DNA from: Odobenus rosmarus divergens
Taxonomy: Eukaryota; Chordata; Mammalia; Carnivora; Odobenidae
Direction: 5' to 3'
DNA length: 64,000 bases
Assembly (NCBI RefSeq): GCF_000321225.1
Contig: NW_004450397.1
Span: forward strand, 4,571,213-4,635,212
Shown: piece by piece, positions 34,030 to 46,656 of the stretch
How the letters are laid out: each line of letters begins with the position of its first letter
Position numbering within the stretch: the stretch's first letter is position 1
The notes under the pieces: generated by a model
What the model was told of the DNA's origin: nothing
Databases searched by the model: none
The model's input: only the letters and a program-made list of their open reading frames with translations
Position numbers and translations under genes: made by a program

Positions 34030-34360
34030 CTCCAGATGCTCAGCCCAGGGCCCCATTCCCTCAGACTCACGCATGCAAAGCAGCTGCGAATTATATATTG
34101 CTGCTGGAAAAGCTCCTTTGCCCCAGGAGCTGGTAATTAAGGCATAACTTCTCAAAAATGTTCCTTTATGCAGCTCCCCAGGAAGTTTCTTTTGGGTCTA
34201 TTGTCTTGACTTCTGGATGGAGGTGCCAAGTTACCTCTGGATGGTGCAGTTGCTTTCTAAAGTGCCTGAGGCCAAGATAAAATGAAAATGGCCGTCCCCT
34301 CGGCCCCTGCCTCAGCAGCTGCCTGATAAGGCTGGGTAGTTTCTATAGCAACAGTGGCAG
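34030..34360 (+). promoter_or_regulatory. Candidate regulatory cluster in IGFBP2 intron 1
   Basis: Holds two TAATTAA-type homeodomain motifs, GATA motifs (AGATAA near 34275, TGATAAGG near 34324), CAGCTG E-boxes, and the RFX-type palindrome GTTTCTATAGCAAC at 34339-34352. There is no recognisable repeat. Function is inferred from motif density alone. Confidence 0.3.
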
Positions 34361-34589
34361 GAGGTGTGGCAGTCAGGAGGAAGGTGAGCCAGGTTGGGAT
34401 GGGTGTACGGGATCAGAAAGGCTTTCCAGGTGGGGTGGGGTGGGCTGGTATCTGACTGGCAACTTCCCTCCCAGGGAAGACAAGGTCCCGGGATGAGGGG
34501 ACGAGGTGACAGGGAACAGAAGGAATAAAGCCCTGGGGTTAAAAGCTTCCAGTTGAGTCTTGCCCTAGATGACACCAATAACCAGACAC

Positions 34590-34805
34590 CATCCTGGCTG
34601 GTTAAGAGTTATGAAGCTGAACAACCTGGATTTGTGTTGGCTTTGCCATTGACGACGTGACTTTGCGCAGTTGACCTTGAACACTATGGCTTTTTTTTTT
34701 ATGGTCAAGGTGAGAGGAGATAAGAAATTATCAACCTCATGTGATTGCTTGATGATAAAACAAAGTTCTGTACACAAAGCGCTTAGCACAGAAACTCTGA
34801 TAATC
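34590..34805 (+). repeat. MIR, nearly full length
   Basis: Sense MIR: 'CTGGATTTGTGTTGGCT', 'GACGTGACTTTGCGCAG', 'AAGCGCTTAGCACAG'. A T run replaces part of the core. Confidence 0.65.
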
Positions 34806-35874
34806 AGATGATGTCATATCGGTTCTCCTTCCTTCTTCCTCTAACCTCAACACACAGAACAGAAGGAGAAGTCCAGTTTTCTGATTTGCCAAGTGTATTA
34901 AGAACAGGGACTGAAGGATCCAGTTCAGAGGAATGGCTGCTTCTGTGGGGTGTGGCTCCCTTGGATGGCAGCCCTTGACTTTGGAAATCCCAAAATGGGG
35001 TTAGTGGTAGAGGGTCCTGGCCTTTGATGCCACGGTCACTCATGGTTCTACCAGTGGTTGAGAGCATGGCCCGTTTATGCCCCAGAGGTGAGGATTCTCC
35101 CTTGAAGCTCTGCGGGTTGTGTCTGGTTCTGTTTGCTGCCTCCCAGCCAAGAGAGCAGAACCAAGGAAGAACCCAGATGTGATGCCATCTTCTATCAGAC
35201 ACAATTAGTGAACTTTTAGTTGAAGAAAAAGAAAAGCACGGTGACCTATTTAAAGACACTTATTTATATTCAGGACACTTCTTGTGCTGGTTTTGAGAGT
35301 GTGGCAGGCAATCCTGGACATCTTCACAGGTTTTTAGTTTCTGTTTGCACCCTCCGGGTTCAGTTTGTCAGGCCCGCAGTCTCTGGGAACAGTTGGGGAT
35401 GGAGAAGAGGTGGGCGGAAGGAAGGGGAGGGTGGGAGGAGACGGGTGGGTAGGACCCAGTCTCTATCACTCTGGGAGTTGGTCTGTGGGGTCATAGCCTC
35501 GGAACGGAGCGTAGGGACAGTTGTTTTGAATGTGGGTCCCAGGAGAGGGAAGCGTCTTTTCTCTCTCACCTCCTCATTTCATTTGCTGACTGCTTTTTTT
35601 TTTTTTTTTTAAACTCCTGGTCTCTCTCGCTGCTGTGGGGCCTGGATGGCGAGGGAGAGGCCAGAAAAGTGGGAATTAAATCAACACGATACTCCAGGCT
35701 GGAGAGCGGTGGGACGGTCTTCAGGGAGTCAGCTGTCCTGATGTTTACACACAGATTGAGCGCATACCGCGTGCAGGGTGCGAGAATGTAAAGACGCAAT
35801 TGTCCTGCTACTGGTAACCATGCTTTTTCATCCTGGAGGGGAGCTAGAGAAGCATTTCATTTTATTTAAAACAA

Positions 35875-35996
35875 TTTTTTTTAAGATTTTATTTTATTCT
35901 TTTAAGTCATCTCTGTACCCAACGTGGAGCTCGAACTCACGACTCCAAGATTAAGAGTAGTGCACGTCACCGGCTGAGCCATTTACCAGATGCCCC
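35875..35996 (-). mobile_element. Carnivore SINE, older short type
   Basis: 'TTAAGATTTTATTTTATTC' tail, 'GTGGAGCTCGAACTCACGAC' middle and a decayed head. Flanks AGAGAAGCATTT occur on both sides. Confidence 0.8.
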
Positions 35997-37148
35997 AAGA
36001 GAAGCATTTTAAAAAGTTGAATGTTAACTATGAAGAAACTAAATCAGTAGAGGTGTATATAAATTTGATGCAAGTAAACGGGGCAGTTCTTTTAGCCTTC
36101 TGACCAAGGCTTTTGGGAAGTTCTCAAGGTGAAATAATGAGAGCCCTTGCTGGTGAATAGAGTCACAGAGGGAAGAGAATCAGGTCTGACGGGTATCTCC
36201 TTCTGACTCAGAAGAAGAAGGCACCACCTCGTTCTTCTAGAAAAGCAAATGGAGCGCACCAAATGTCCTTCCTGCCCTCCTTTCATTTTTTCATACTTTT
36301 CTTTAAAGCGCTGTGGAAGTGAAGGCCAAATTTGCATCTTCAAGAAGCTCCATCCTTTGGAGGAAGAAGAGAAAGCAGGGACCCAGGCTTTTTGCCAGTG
36401 CACTCTGGTTAGGGAGCTGTGAGGGAAGCTGAGTCAAATAAAAGAGTGCTTTGCCCAGGGATGCCTTCATAGTCTCGGTCCAGTGGCCTTTGGACACTTG
36501 GAAGCCATATTGTCCTTCCTCCTTGAAAGGTTCCTCCTAAACTCTACCGGAGCAAGTCTGCAATTCTTTCCCATCTGCAATGTGTTACCTGGTTTAGTCC
36601 TTCCCGTGGAACTCATGGGTGGCTTCTACCCTGGATCGCTCCTGTTTCAGTTTAAGGCTCTTACCTCTCTGGGCCTCAAGGACCTGGAACAGGTGCCTCT
36701 CTTCCACTGGGCATGACTGGCCCTTGGGCACCTGCACCACGCCACACCTGTGGGCACCTCCGGTGCCCTGCAGGCTGTGCCGGGTTAAGCTCGTCCCCTT
36801 GGCTTTCCATTCTCAGGCCTGCACCATCTTGATTTCTTCGTTGTCCTGTCCTTGACCCTGTGACTGTCTTCCCCTCTCTTTTGGGTCTTTGCTCTGACTC
36901 ATTTCCCGGTTCTTCATGCCACAGAGACCTGGCCAGGAGCCCAGGGTCAGTTTCTGGCAGGCAGGTGATCCTGGTGACACTGCGCTGGCCTCAGAGTGCC
37001 AGTGAAGTTGGCCATGTCACTCATGTTTGGCCCTCTTGCACCCAGTGGGCTTTCAGAGGCACCCCAAGTTTACTGATACCCCTACTTGGCAAGGAGAGGG
37101 AGGAGTGAGTGTGATGAGGGAAGTGACTTTTAAAAGAAAATGGTTGCA

Positions 37149-37250
37149 GGGTGCCTGCTGGCTCAGTGGATCGTGCAGCTCTTGATCCTCGGGTTGTGGG
37201 TTCGAGCCCCACGTTGGCTATAGAGATTCAGATTACTTAGAAATCTTTAA
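37149..37250 (+). mobile_element. Carnivore SINE, short type
   Basis: Head 'GGGTGCCTGCTGGCTCAG', tRNA B-box-like 'GGGTTCGAGCCCC', A-rich end. Flanks AAAAGAAAATGGT and AAAAATAAAATGGT form the duplication. Confidence 0.85.
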
Positions 37251-37279
37251 AAAAATAAAATGGTAAAAATGCAGACAAG

Positions 37280-37840
37280 TAATAGGAATCATGCAATAAC
37301 ACCAGTCTGCCCCCCAGAACTGGGAGTGGTGGACATTTTGTCCTGTTGGCTTCACGTCTCTTTAACCCACTGAGCCACCCAGGCGTCCCAGCTTCACATC
37401 TCTTTAAAAAAATGTTTCCTGATGGCCTTCCCTACCAGCCTTTTGTTGCTGTCCCTTGTCCCCAGAGGCAGCCACCAGCATGCATTTCTTCGTGTTTCTG
37501 TTCCTTGGCCAAACAGATTTGTCAATAGATGGCCAACATCTAGAATTGTTCTCTGAAACTAAGTTACATGTGCAAAAAGGTCTCATTTCTGCAACTTTTT
37601 CCCTCTGTCGATATTAGGTCTGGAGATCTGTTCATGTTGGATAGATCACAGGAGTGATCACAGGTCTGAGTAATTCTTGTCAACTGCTGTGTATTATTCC
37701 ATTGTATTGACCCTACTGAATTTATTTCTCTGTTCACCTGCTGAAAGGCTTCTGGGTCGGGTTGCCGGTCATGTTTTGCCATTGCAGTAATGCTGTAACG
37801 CACATTGTGCACATGTCAGGAAGATGTAGAGTTGCTGGGT
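37280..37840 (-). mobile_element. Old L1 (L1M) 3' region, diverged
   Basis: Reverse L1 order: 'GTCCCCAGAGGCAGCCACCA', 'TGTGTATTATTCCATTGTAT', 'TTTATTTCTCTGTTCACCTG', 'GAGTTGCTGGGTCAGGCAC'. It is interrupted by a tiny SINE-head insertion at 37365-37390. Confidence 0.65.
37365..37390 (-). mobile_element. Minimal SINE-head insertion (26 bp)
   Basis: Only 'CCACTGAGCCACCCAGGCGT'-type sequence of the SINE head is present. It is bounded by 16-bp direct repeats, GCTTCACGTCTCTTTA at 37349-37364 and GCTTCACATCTCTTTA at 37391-37406. The SINE body and tail are absent. Confidence 0.8.
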
Positions 37841-38736
37841 CAGGCACATTCTTCCTGTTCTTGTAGCTCCTGCCCTGACTTTGCACTGAAGCACACACTC
37901 TACTCCCTTGGGCTTTTGGCGGCTAGGTCACCTTGCCAGGTTCTTGGACGGCTTTAGTTGAGCCAGAGGAGACATGTTTGGGACCCGTGGAAAGGGGTGA
38001 AAGCTGATAGTGCTGTTTGCCCTCTTGTTTTCAATTTCTCTGGCTCTTCAAGGACAGCCTGGCTCACAGAGTCCCAGGGGACCTTGGCTGAATTTGAGCC
38101 TGTTTTTGTTTTCTCAAACGGTGTGCCTCAGCGCTGACCCGCCCCAGGTCTTTGTGATTCCAGGAATGACCCTGGTGTTTATAAAGCAGCCCATTAGAGA
38201 GCACACAGGCAGGGAAGCTCTGTAGAGGCTGTGCTTTCTGCTCACTCAGGGGGAGCCCGAGAGGAGACAGCGTCGTGAAGGCATGCTCTAGAAATCTCCA
38301 TGATGCCTGGCCAAGAAAGGGCCCCCTGTGTGCATCCAAGCGTGCATATGTGTCTGTTTTTGAACCCATGAGTCTACGGATGGAAAGAGCTCTCGAGGCT
38401 GTATCTTCCCAGAGTGTGTATGTGACGTCCTATCTCTTGAAAAGAAGGGTCATCTTTCTCCCATCACCAGGAAGTTCCTCAGCAAACTGAGGCAGGAGAG
38501 TGAGAAACGCAGAGGAATGGGGTCTCGGAAATGCCAGAGCTTGGAGGGGGTTGTTAAAAATCCAGAGTCCTTGACCTTTGCCCAGGCTTGCTGTGAACCC
38601 CAGAGGGCTGGAGTCCAGGACCAAGATCTTCAGATGATTTCCGATAAATAGTCATGACAGGGCACCGTTCCCCTAATCTAACTCCCTGAATTTATAGATG
38701 AGCATGTTGAACCCTACACATCTTGACCATGCAAGC

Positions 38737-38846
38737 TTTTTTTTTTTTTTTAAATAACTAATCTCTGCATCCAGCGTGGGGCTTGAACTCATGTCTCAGA
38801 GATCGAGACTCACGTGCTCTACCAACTGAGCCAGTCAGGTGCCCCC
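38737..38846 (-). mobile_element. Carnivore SINE, short type
   Basis: Poly-T start, 'GTGGGGCTTGAACTCATG', then 'ACTGAGCCAGTCAGGTGCC' head. Flanks CCTACACATCTT and CCTACACGTCTT match. Confidence 0.85.
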
Positions 38847-38933
38847 ATATATTGAAGCCTACACGTCTTAAACCCCTGTCGGGCATCACTCAGAATCCCG
38901 GGCAGGGTGCTAGCATCGGGATCAGAACCTTGC

Positions 38934-38962
38934 ACACACACACACACCGCCCCCCCCCGCCA
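38934..38962. repeat. (CA)n and C run
   Basis: A short CA repeat followed by a C-rich run. Confidence 0.8.
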
Positions 38963-39989
38963 CTGGCTTTCAGGCCAGCACTTCCTGCTGGGCTAGAACT
39001 AGTTGGCCAAAGTTTTGAACCCAAGAGCTGGCGTTCTGAAGGGAACCCAGAAAGAGTTCAGGGTGGCTTGGCCAGCAGTGGGCTCAATGCCCTGCTTTCG
39101 TGCATCATCTCTAGTGGCATCCCTTCCTTCCCTGCGTGAGCGTGGCCACTGGCCATTCCCCTCCCCGGAGTTTCAGGGCTCAGCCACAGCTCACTGGGTG
39201 CTAGGCCTGCCACTGTTCCAAGTGCAGGATGATGATGCCCAGGTGAGAGTGACCAGTGCCTGCCCCTGTGGGACACAGCCTGGATGATGCCTGGATCGGG
39301 AACATCTGAAGAGGCTGCTCGCAGCTATTTCCTACAACAAGGGGATTCCTTTTGTGCGAAAGCCACGCTGAGGGGCTCCTGGTCTGTTGCCAAGAGGGTT
39401 TCTCGCCGAACGTGGTGGCATCTGAGAGCCATCAGGTTTGCTTTGCTGGCGCTGTGCACGGAGCAGGGCCTCCGAGGGTGGGAGAGAATGGGAAGGGAGC
39501 TTGGAAGGGAGCTGGGTGTCAGCAGGGGGTAGATGGGCTGACCAGGAGAACGTCATTCCCGAAGCTGGAATGTGCCCCGGGTGCCAGCCTCCACCACAGC
39601 AGACGTCCATGTGCGCACTCTTCAGAATTCCCCCGTGAGAGGCTGGTGTGGCCTGCCGCCTCTGACCTTTAGAAGAAAGGGTGGAGGGAGACACATAAAC
39701 AAGGCCACTTACCCAGAGAGACAAAGGACCTCAGCAGAAAAATACCAAAGAAGCTCCCCTTTCTTCCCCACCCACTGTTAACTGCTGCCTGCCTCCCTCC
39801 CCCCACTTCCCACGTGGCCTGAATTATCCACCCAGCCTCGGTGGCCTGTGTTACTGCGCATGGGGGCCACAGTCAGCCATCCAAAGGCGCTGGCTTCAAA
39901 TTCTCTTCAACGAAAGCTGGGTCCCTGCGTGTTGGTGAGTACTGACGAGCCTTCTCTCCCCTGTGCATGCGTGGTCGTTATGAGCCCCT

Positions 39990-40040
39990 TCCCCTCCCTC
40001 CCTCTCTCCCTCCCTCCCTCCCTTCCTTTCCTTCCTTCCC
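39990..40040. repeat. (CTCC)n/(CTTC)n pyrimidine repeat
   Basis: A CCCTCCCTCTCTCC stretch grading into TTCC units. Confidence 0.8.
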
Positions 40041-40384
40041 ATAAATTCTGTGAAGTTAAAGTAATTTAGGCAAATCCACGCGTACCCAAGGACTTCCATC
40101 AGATGGCAGAGACCTGTGATGTTTAGCGACATCCAGAATTTATACGATCAACCACATCAGGCTTTGGAAGGAACATGCCGATAGACGGTATTGCAGAACT
40201 TTCTCATAACTCATTTTCCCCTTATGCGTATGGCCGTCCTACAGATGGGGTCTCATCCACCCTTGCCTGGTGCATGTATCTTCCATTTACCCATTTAAGA
40301 AATAGATCACCTGTCTGCACATTTCTTCCGGAGCTTGATTTTTGCCCACACTGGGCAAATGGTAATGATAAGTCGTAGCCCTCG

Positions 40385-40510
40385 CTCGAGTAGGATGATT
40401 ATTCACATTTTTCACACTGGAGAAGTGAGAGTTCAGAAAGGTGAAAGGATTTGGCCAATGTCACGGGTGAATCAGAAGCAACAATGCGGGGAGGCCTCTT
40501 GACTCCTGGA
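40385..40510 (-). repeat. MIR fragment
   Basis: Reverse core: 'TTTTTCACACTGGAGAAGTG', then 'GGATTTGGCCAATGTCAC'. Confidence 0.55.
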
Positions 40511-42244
40511 GTTCTTTGCCCGTTTGGCTTTGTTAATGAATTGTCCACTGTCATATGGATGTTAACGGAGAAGTTGTCCAAGAGGGAAGAGGAAGATGGG
40601 AGTTAGCATTAATTCTTTTGCCCAACATGTGTCAAAATTAAGTGCACTTGGGGAGAAACCAACAAAGCAGGAGCCACGTGAGTTCTGTGCCCAGCGAGAG
40701 TGGAACTGGGCAGGCGGCCAGCCTCCTGCTGGCCCATTGCTCGGAAGGGAATCCCATTCTCACAGGGTCTGGAATGCCGGTACCTGTGGAAGGAGGTGAA
40801 TCCACAGGAGGGAATGACAGATTCGGGGTCAGAATAGATCCTTTCTGTGGGGCCCCCAGCTCTTAGATTTCCAGATTGTCAGGAAGTAGGCTAAGGAGAA
40901 GGTGGGAAATGGCTAGGTTTTCTTCAGAGTAAAGACAAGAAGAAAGCAGGGGGGCATAGTCATCTGCTAGGAAGATGTGGCATGTTCTGGGGGAAAGTTC
41001 CCTTTTCTCGCCAGGCCTGCATAAGGACAGAGCCTCACTCACACTCAAAGCAAGGAGTAAGGGGTTGCTTTTAGATTTGGGGGACCTATTCTCCTAAGAG
41101 GACTTTAAGGTTTTCTGTAGATCAGGAATCACCGACTGTCCATTGGAGCACAGAGGTCAGAGCATTGCACTAGGAGGAGATGTGGTTTCACAGAGTAAGA
41201 ATCCGTCGAACACAAGGGTTTTCATGCTCTGAGTCAGGTCGTCGGTGCTACAATCCAACAAGATGATGTCAGGGAAAAAAAGGCTAAGCCAAAATTAAAT
41301 TTGAAAACCAGGGTATTAGCGCGTAGTCCGGAATGCAGAATGAAGGTGCAAAGCTCTTTCTCCTGGAGCGGTAGCTTCCAGCTGCCCTCCGGGGCCGCCT
41401 AGTAAGGCTGGGTCAGAGGACAACGTCGGGACCCCATGCCCATTGTGAAGCACCTCTGTTGATGGCACAGGGGTGGTACGTGCTCCTCTAGACCGGGTAG
41501 TAGTCCTTCTGGGCCTCGGGTTTGCTGTCTGTAAAATGGGGCAACTCGTCCCTTGCCTCTCGTCCTTGCCTTTCTCAGCTGAGCTCCCCTCCAGGTGCAT
41601 GAGGTTGAGAGGTGTGGCAGTATACGTAGGACGCAGGACGGGAGTTCTCACGCTCCAGGCCCTCTGTGGTCTCCCCCACTTGTCTTTGGAAAAGCTTTAC
41701 CTTCCATATATAGTCAGCAAACTCCGTGCTTCAGTGTTGAACCATTTCCTGGGGCGCTATGTAGAGAACAGCTAATCCTTAGGCGAAGATCTCTGGGGAC
41801 CCAGGAGGTCATCTCTAAGCCCTAAGCCTTTTCTAGTTATGAGATTTGGGCTGCTAAGAACCATTTCTTAGACTGACCTTTGCCCTGTGGCCCACGGAGC
41901 TGCATACATAAGTGGTTGCATAATAAATATTCTGAACCTCACTCTTGGGCAGGAAAAAAACATGCAACTTGGTATTTTTGTTCTGAGGGCAAATTCCATC
42001 TCTAGTTGGAGTTCTTCATTTGGAATGTTTTCCTTTGTACCGCTCCTGTCACCTATAGGAGAATGTATGGGAAGCACTGGGTAATAATATGGTGATGCCC
42101 TTGTGCCCCTGAGTGTCGGGCTGCCGCGTGGGTACTTCCCCGGAGTGTGGGGGGAAGTGGGAGCCCTTGAGAGCTGGCTCTGTGTGCTCCTTCCGTGTGC
42201 CTGGCCCTGTGTCTGCGTGCAGCATCTCTGGGAATCTGGCTGCC

Positions 42245-42365
42245 GCCTGGAAGTGGGTGCTGTTTGTCCGTGATTTATAGATGAGCAGTGGAGACACAGC
42301 TTAAGTAACGTATCTGGGGCTGCACAGCTAAGTGGACACCTGGGATTCAGGCGATTAGACATTGG
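42245..42365 (-). repeat. MIR fragment
   Basis: Reverse core: 'TTTATAGATGAGCAGTGG', 'TTAAGTAACGTATCTGGGG', 'CACAGCTAAGTGG'. Confidence 0.65.
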
Positions 42366-42918
42366 AGCCTGAATTCTTGAGCCTCTGGCTGGGACTAGAA
42401 GAGTCAAGGAATCAAGGCTTTTCTCAGTCTGCAAGCTTGTCTGATCTCTACCCAGTCAGCTGTCTCAGTCCCTTCCCTGGGCTTGGACCTCAAGGTGTGG
42501 AGCGTCAGCATGTGCGTCAGCAAACCGGACCCATGGATTTCTTCATCTTATTGGCATGTTCATTGGCAGTGTTGGGATCAATAACGGAATGGGACAAAAC
42601 CTAGCCTGGAATCCAGGTGGCCTCCGTGAGGGCGGACAAACTGACCTTTACTTCAGAGAGATCGGGGCTATCTCAGGATAGGAAGCCAACTCTGTCCTCC
42701 TGGGAGCAGACTGCCCCATTGGCCCCCATCTTCTGGGGCCTGGCGCAGGGCTGTGTTCAGACTGTGGACCCTGGACGCCTGGGCGTTTGTGGCCCTTCTT
42801 CTCTGAGAAGATGTTAAATCATATTTGATAACTGCATTTTATAACTGTGCATGTATCCATATCGTAGATTGACTTTTTAAAAAAAATTATCTAAAAGCAT
42901 ATTTTTCCTTTTGATTTT

Positions 42919-43115
42919 TTTTAATTTTTAATTTTTTTAAAAAAATTTTTATTTAGTTGACAGAGAGAGACACAGCGAGAGAGGGAACACAAGCAGGGGG
43001 AGTGGGAGAGGGAGAAGCAGGCTTCCCTCTCCAATGTGGGGCTTGATCCCAGGACCCTGGGATCATGACCTGGGCCGAAGGCAGGTGCTTAATGACTGAG
43101 CCACCCAGGTGCCCC
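42919..43115 (-). mobile_element. Carnivore SINE, full length
   Basis: Tail at left, head 'CCACCCAGGTGCCCC' at right. Exact 14-bp duplications TTCCTTTTGATTTT lie at 42905-42918 and 43116-43129. Confidence 0.95.
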
Positions 43116-46100
43116 TTCCTTTTGATTTTAAAATAGACCCCCACATTCCCCAGGCCCGTGGGCGCTAGGCCTAATGACAAGCCAGCCCTGCCTAGAGCCT
43201 GCAGGCCTGATGCAGATTTACCCGGGTGCATCTCGTTCACGTGTTTCAGGTACCTTGTTCTGAGCACTAAAGGTGGGCTGACCTCTGGGACTCAGCCAGG
43301 GGATGCTGCTTTGTCCCCTGTCAGTGGTCCGAGTGCCGGGAGAGCTCAGGGAAGGGGGAACAGCATCCTGGGAGTCCTCTGGATGCCTAGGGAAGACCTC
43401 CTGCCCCCCGCACCTGCCCCCCGGCTGGAAGGTGGACTAGTGGGCCCCAGAGGTGTGCTGGGGATGGAACCGTGGTGGAGGGTCTTAGCTGAGGGAGGCG
43501 AATATAGTAGAGCTCAGATCTGCCTTATGTGGGGTCTGGGGTCTTCAGCACAGGGCTGGGGAACTTCCAGGCCTCTGGATAAAGCCTGAACTTCTGAAGG
43601 GTGGTTTTCGGGGTGGGGGGGTGGCATTTTTGCCCCCCAGGGGCTGTATCTTTGGTTGTCACAACTTCAGGAGGGCTCCTGGCCTCTGGTGGGTGGAGGC
43701 CCAGGATTCTGCTTGGCATCCTGCAATGCAAAGGACAGCTCTCCAGTGAAGAATCCTCTGGTCCCAGTGTCTGTAGTGCTCAAGTCGGGAGACAGGGTGC
43801 TTGATGAAAGTTTGGGGTGGGTGGATGGGTCTAATCGAACATGGGGGGACAGAACTCCCATCCAGCTTAGTGGCAGATGCTTCAAATAGGCCATCCCCTG
43901 CGGGTGGTGCTGGGGCTTCTGGAACAGGATTTAATCTGTGGTTGGTTTGTTTATGGTAAAACCCAGGCTACCCAGAGCCCCTGGGGAAATAGCCGTTCTA
44001 GGGAGAATTTTCCAGGTTTCAGAGGGCTTACTCATTTAAATATTTCAATTTTTATTTTTCTAAAATTTAACAATTTTGGGTTGAAGTCTTTTTTTTTTTT
44101 TTAAATGCTGAATACTTGACATGTTAACCCTCTCCCCTTTCTGGACATCCCAAGGTCATCGTCATTATCCACACAACTTTTGTCTTGGGCTACATGATAT
44201 GGAAGTCCTCAGGGGTCATCGGGTGTAGAGCTGTTTATGATGCACTAAATATCCCCAAAGTTCTTATGTTTGTTTTTTTTTTTTTAGTGTCCTCTTTTCT
44301 CCCTGCCACTTGATACCTCTCGCCACTGTCCACAAGCCTTCCTTCTCTCTCCTTTTACTTTTGTTGATTTTATTCTGTGGTGGCCTTGGAAACCAGACAT
44401 CCAGAGACCAGGCTTGCTGGAGCCGTGCTCCTGTGAACTGGCAGTGTTCGTCCTGGGCTGAGTGTCCCTGGACCTTGTGAGGAAAGCACTTGAACTTGAC
44501 GACGCATAGATGTAGTGACCGCTGCTTTGATGCTCAGAAGCTTCTCTTCCTCTGCTTCCTGGTTCTTGGTCGGGTTCCGCATTGTCGAGGGAGCAGATAA
44601 GGGATAACTGAGGCAGTTGCCATCTTCGTCATCATCAAAGTACCATCACCAACAGGACACAGGGTTTCTGTGTTCCAGGCCTTGTCTTAACTGCTTTACC
44701 TGTAACATAGTCTCAGCCGTCCTGTATCTAACAGTTCAGATAACAGAATGGAAGCACGGACACGTTGTATGTGCTCGACAAAGACAGCTGGTATAAAAAG
44801 TTGGGGAGCTGGGGTTTAACCCGAGCATGTCTTACCAACCAGGGCTCACTAGTCTGGAGATCACATGCTGGCTTTCTAAAGGAATGCAGCGGCAGCTGGT
44901 GAGGACTGGCCCCAGGGGTCAGGTGGCCAGACTCCGCCTGGGTCTTCTGGAGCACGCCCTGTGAAAGCACATGTCAGTTCCCCAGGGCGTGCAAGAGTGT
45001 CCCCATCCCGTAGTCGGCGAGGGAGTCCATGAACGCCACAGCTTGCAACAACCCAGAGCGGGCATCATAGCCCCCCTTTTACAGGTCAGCTCTTTCTACC
45101 GTGAAACACTGCCCAGGATAGTGGCCATCTGAGTGCACCATGCTGTGCCCAAATTCGGAGGAGACCCCTGGGTCCTAAGTGCCTCACCTGAAACCCCTGT
45201 GTAGAAATATTGTAAGAGCCATTCAGTTAGGTTATCAGGACTTACAGCACACAAAAGGGAAGAGAAAATGTGCAAAATTTGTTTAGAGACACACCCTCCA
45301 CACCTCTAGGTCTTGTTGGCACCTGCAGGGAAGTGGCTTCAGGTGCCATGGGCCGAGGCCCTGTTGGCTCTGCTGTGTCCACAGGGGCTGTTTGAGTCCC
45401 GGCCCTCCTAGAGCCCGTGAAGACTTGTCTCCCTGGTTACGACTCTTCCACACCCTTCTGTTCTGCGGGGCTTCCCTGGCTGGACCTACCTGAGCCAGCG
45501 TGAGCCCGTGGTAGCTGGGGGCTGCTCTCCTGGCCCCCTCCACCTGAGCTGTGCACTCAGCAGAAGCCTCTCCCTGTTGCTGAGGGACTGGTGGTTTAGG
45601 AAGTTTGAAAGAGACTTTTAACAGGTGCTCCTTGGACAAGCATCTGGGAGAGGCTCTGTGCTTTGCGGTAAGCGGAAAGTACAGAGTCCAGCCGGTTCCT
45701 GTTCTCGGGGCACTTTGGAATGTGGCTGGTGGTGGCGTCCGTGGACAGACACGGAATGAGTCAGGGCCACTGGGGGCAGTCCTGGAGTGGCTTTGGGCCT
45801 GAGTCACTAGGGCACACGAGGAGGCGGCAGGTGGGCAGATGAAGAGTAAAAGCAGGGGTGTCAGAAACTGCAGGTTCTGGTGGTGGCTCTCCCCCCTCTC
45901 ACTCCCTCACCAGACGTGGCCTGGCCCGGGGATCTCTGGCAGTAGTTTTAAAAAACGGACCCAATCTGTGCCATTTTAGGCCACAGATGATGAAGACCTT
46001 CACCTGGAGGCTCTGGCGGGTGAAGCTGGGAGGTCTTTCTAGGGGAGAATGATGGCTCCAGAAGGACTTAAGCCCATTCCGTGGTGAGAACTTTGCAGAC

Positions 46101-46426
46101 ACGTTCCTCCTTCCGTGCTCCTCGGCACCGCTCCGGATGGAGGCAGAACCCACTAGACCTCCCAGGAGTTTTGCTGGAGTCAGAGGGCCCGTGTTCCCAT
46201 GCCAGATTTGTGGTCTCCGTCTCAGTGTGCCCTGACTTGCGCATCTGTCAAAGTTGGGGTAGCGCCCCCCCATGGGTTGCAGCAAAACTGAAATTGGTAG
46301 TCTCTGTAAATTGCTTAGCACCGTGGGTATCCGTCATCTCCATCTTCAGGGCTTCGGACCGTCCCTGGGGGCCCCACCGCTCTGGAAACAGCACCTAGAG
46401 TTCTCCTTCCCTTCCTTTCTCTGCAG

Positions 46427-46656
46427 ACAACGGCGATGAGCCCTCTGAAGGAGGCCTGGTTGAGAACCACGTGGACGGGACCGTGAACCTCTTGGGCGGT
46501 GGAGGCGGCGCCGGCCGGAAGCCCCTCAAGTCAGGCATGAAGGAGTTGGCGGTGTTCCGGGAGAAGGTCACCGAGCAGCACCGGCAGATGGGCAAGGGGG
46601 GCAAGCATCACCTTGGTCTGGATGAGCCCAAGAAGCTGCGGCCACCACCTGCCAGG
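46427..46656 (+). CDS. IGFBP2: IGFBP2 exon 2 (linker domain)
   Basis: 230 bp, entered in phase 1 (completing GAC) and left in phase 0 before GTCAGA. It encodes 76 residues of the central linker after the split Asp: an acidic start ([17 protein letters not shown]), a Gly-rich stretch, the conserved [20 protein letters not shown] segment, and the basic [10 protein letters not shown] motif known in IGFBP2 for heparin binding and nuclear import. No cysteines are present, as expected for the linker, which is the site of proteolysis in the family. Confidence 0.97.

Larger units (their letters stand above)
25929..46426 (+). other. IGFBP2: IGFBP2 intron 1 (about 20.5 kb)
   Basis: Donor GTAACG at 25929, acceptor TTTCTCTGCAG ending at 46426. 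It contains five carnivore SINEs or pieces, an old L1M segment, MIRs, (GT)n, (ACC)n and (CA)n repeats, and mostly unique DNA. Candidate regulatory stretches are at about 28780-29100 and 34030-34360. No embedded gene is recognised. Open frames here are short or overlap in several frames. Confidence 0.9.

Noticed and set aside
41868..42434. 188-codon minus-strand frame in IGFBP2 intron 1
   Set aside because: It partly overlaps a MIR fragment and has no recognisable domain.
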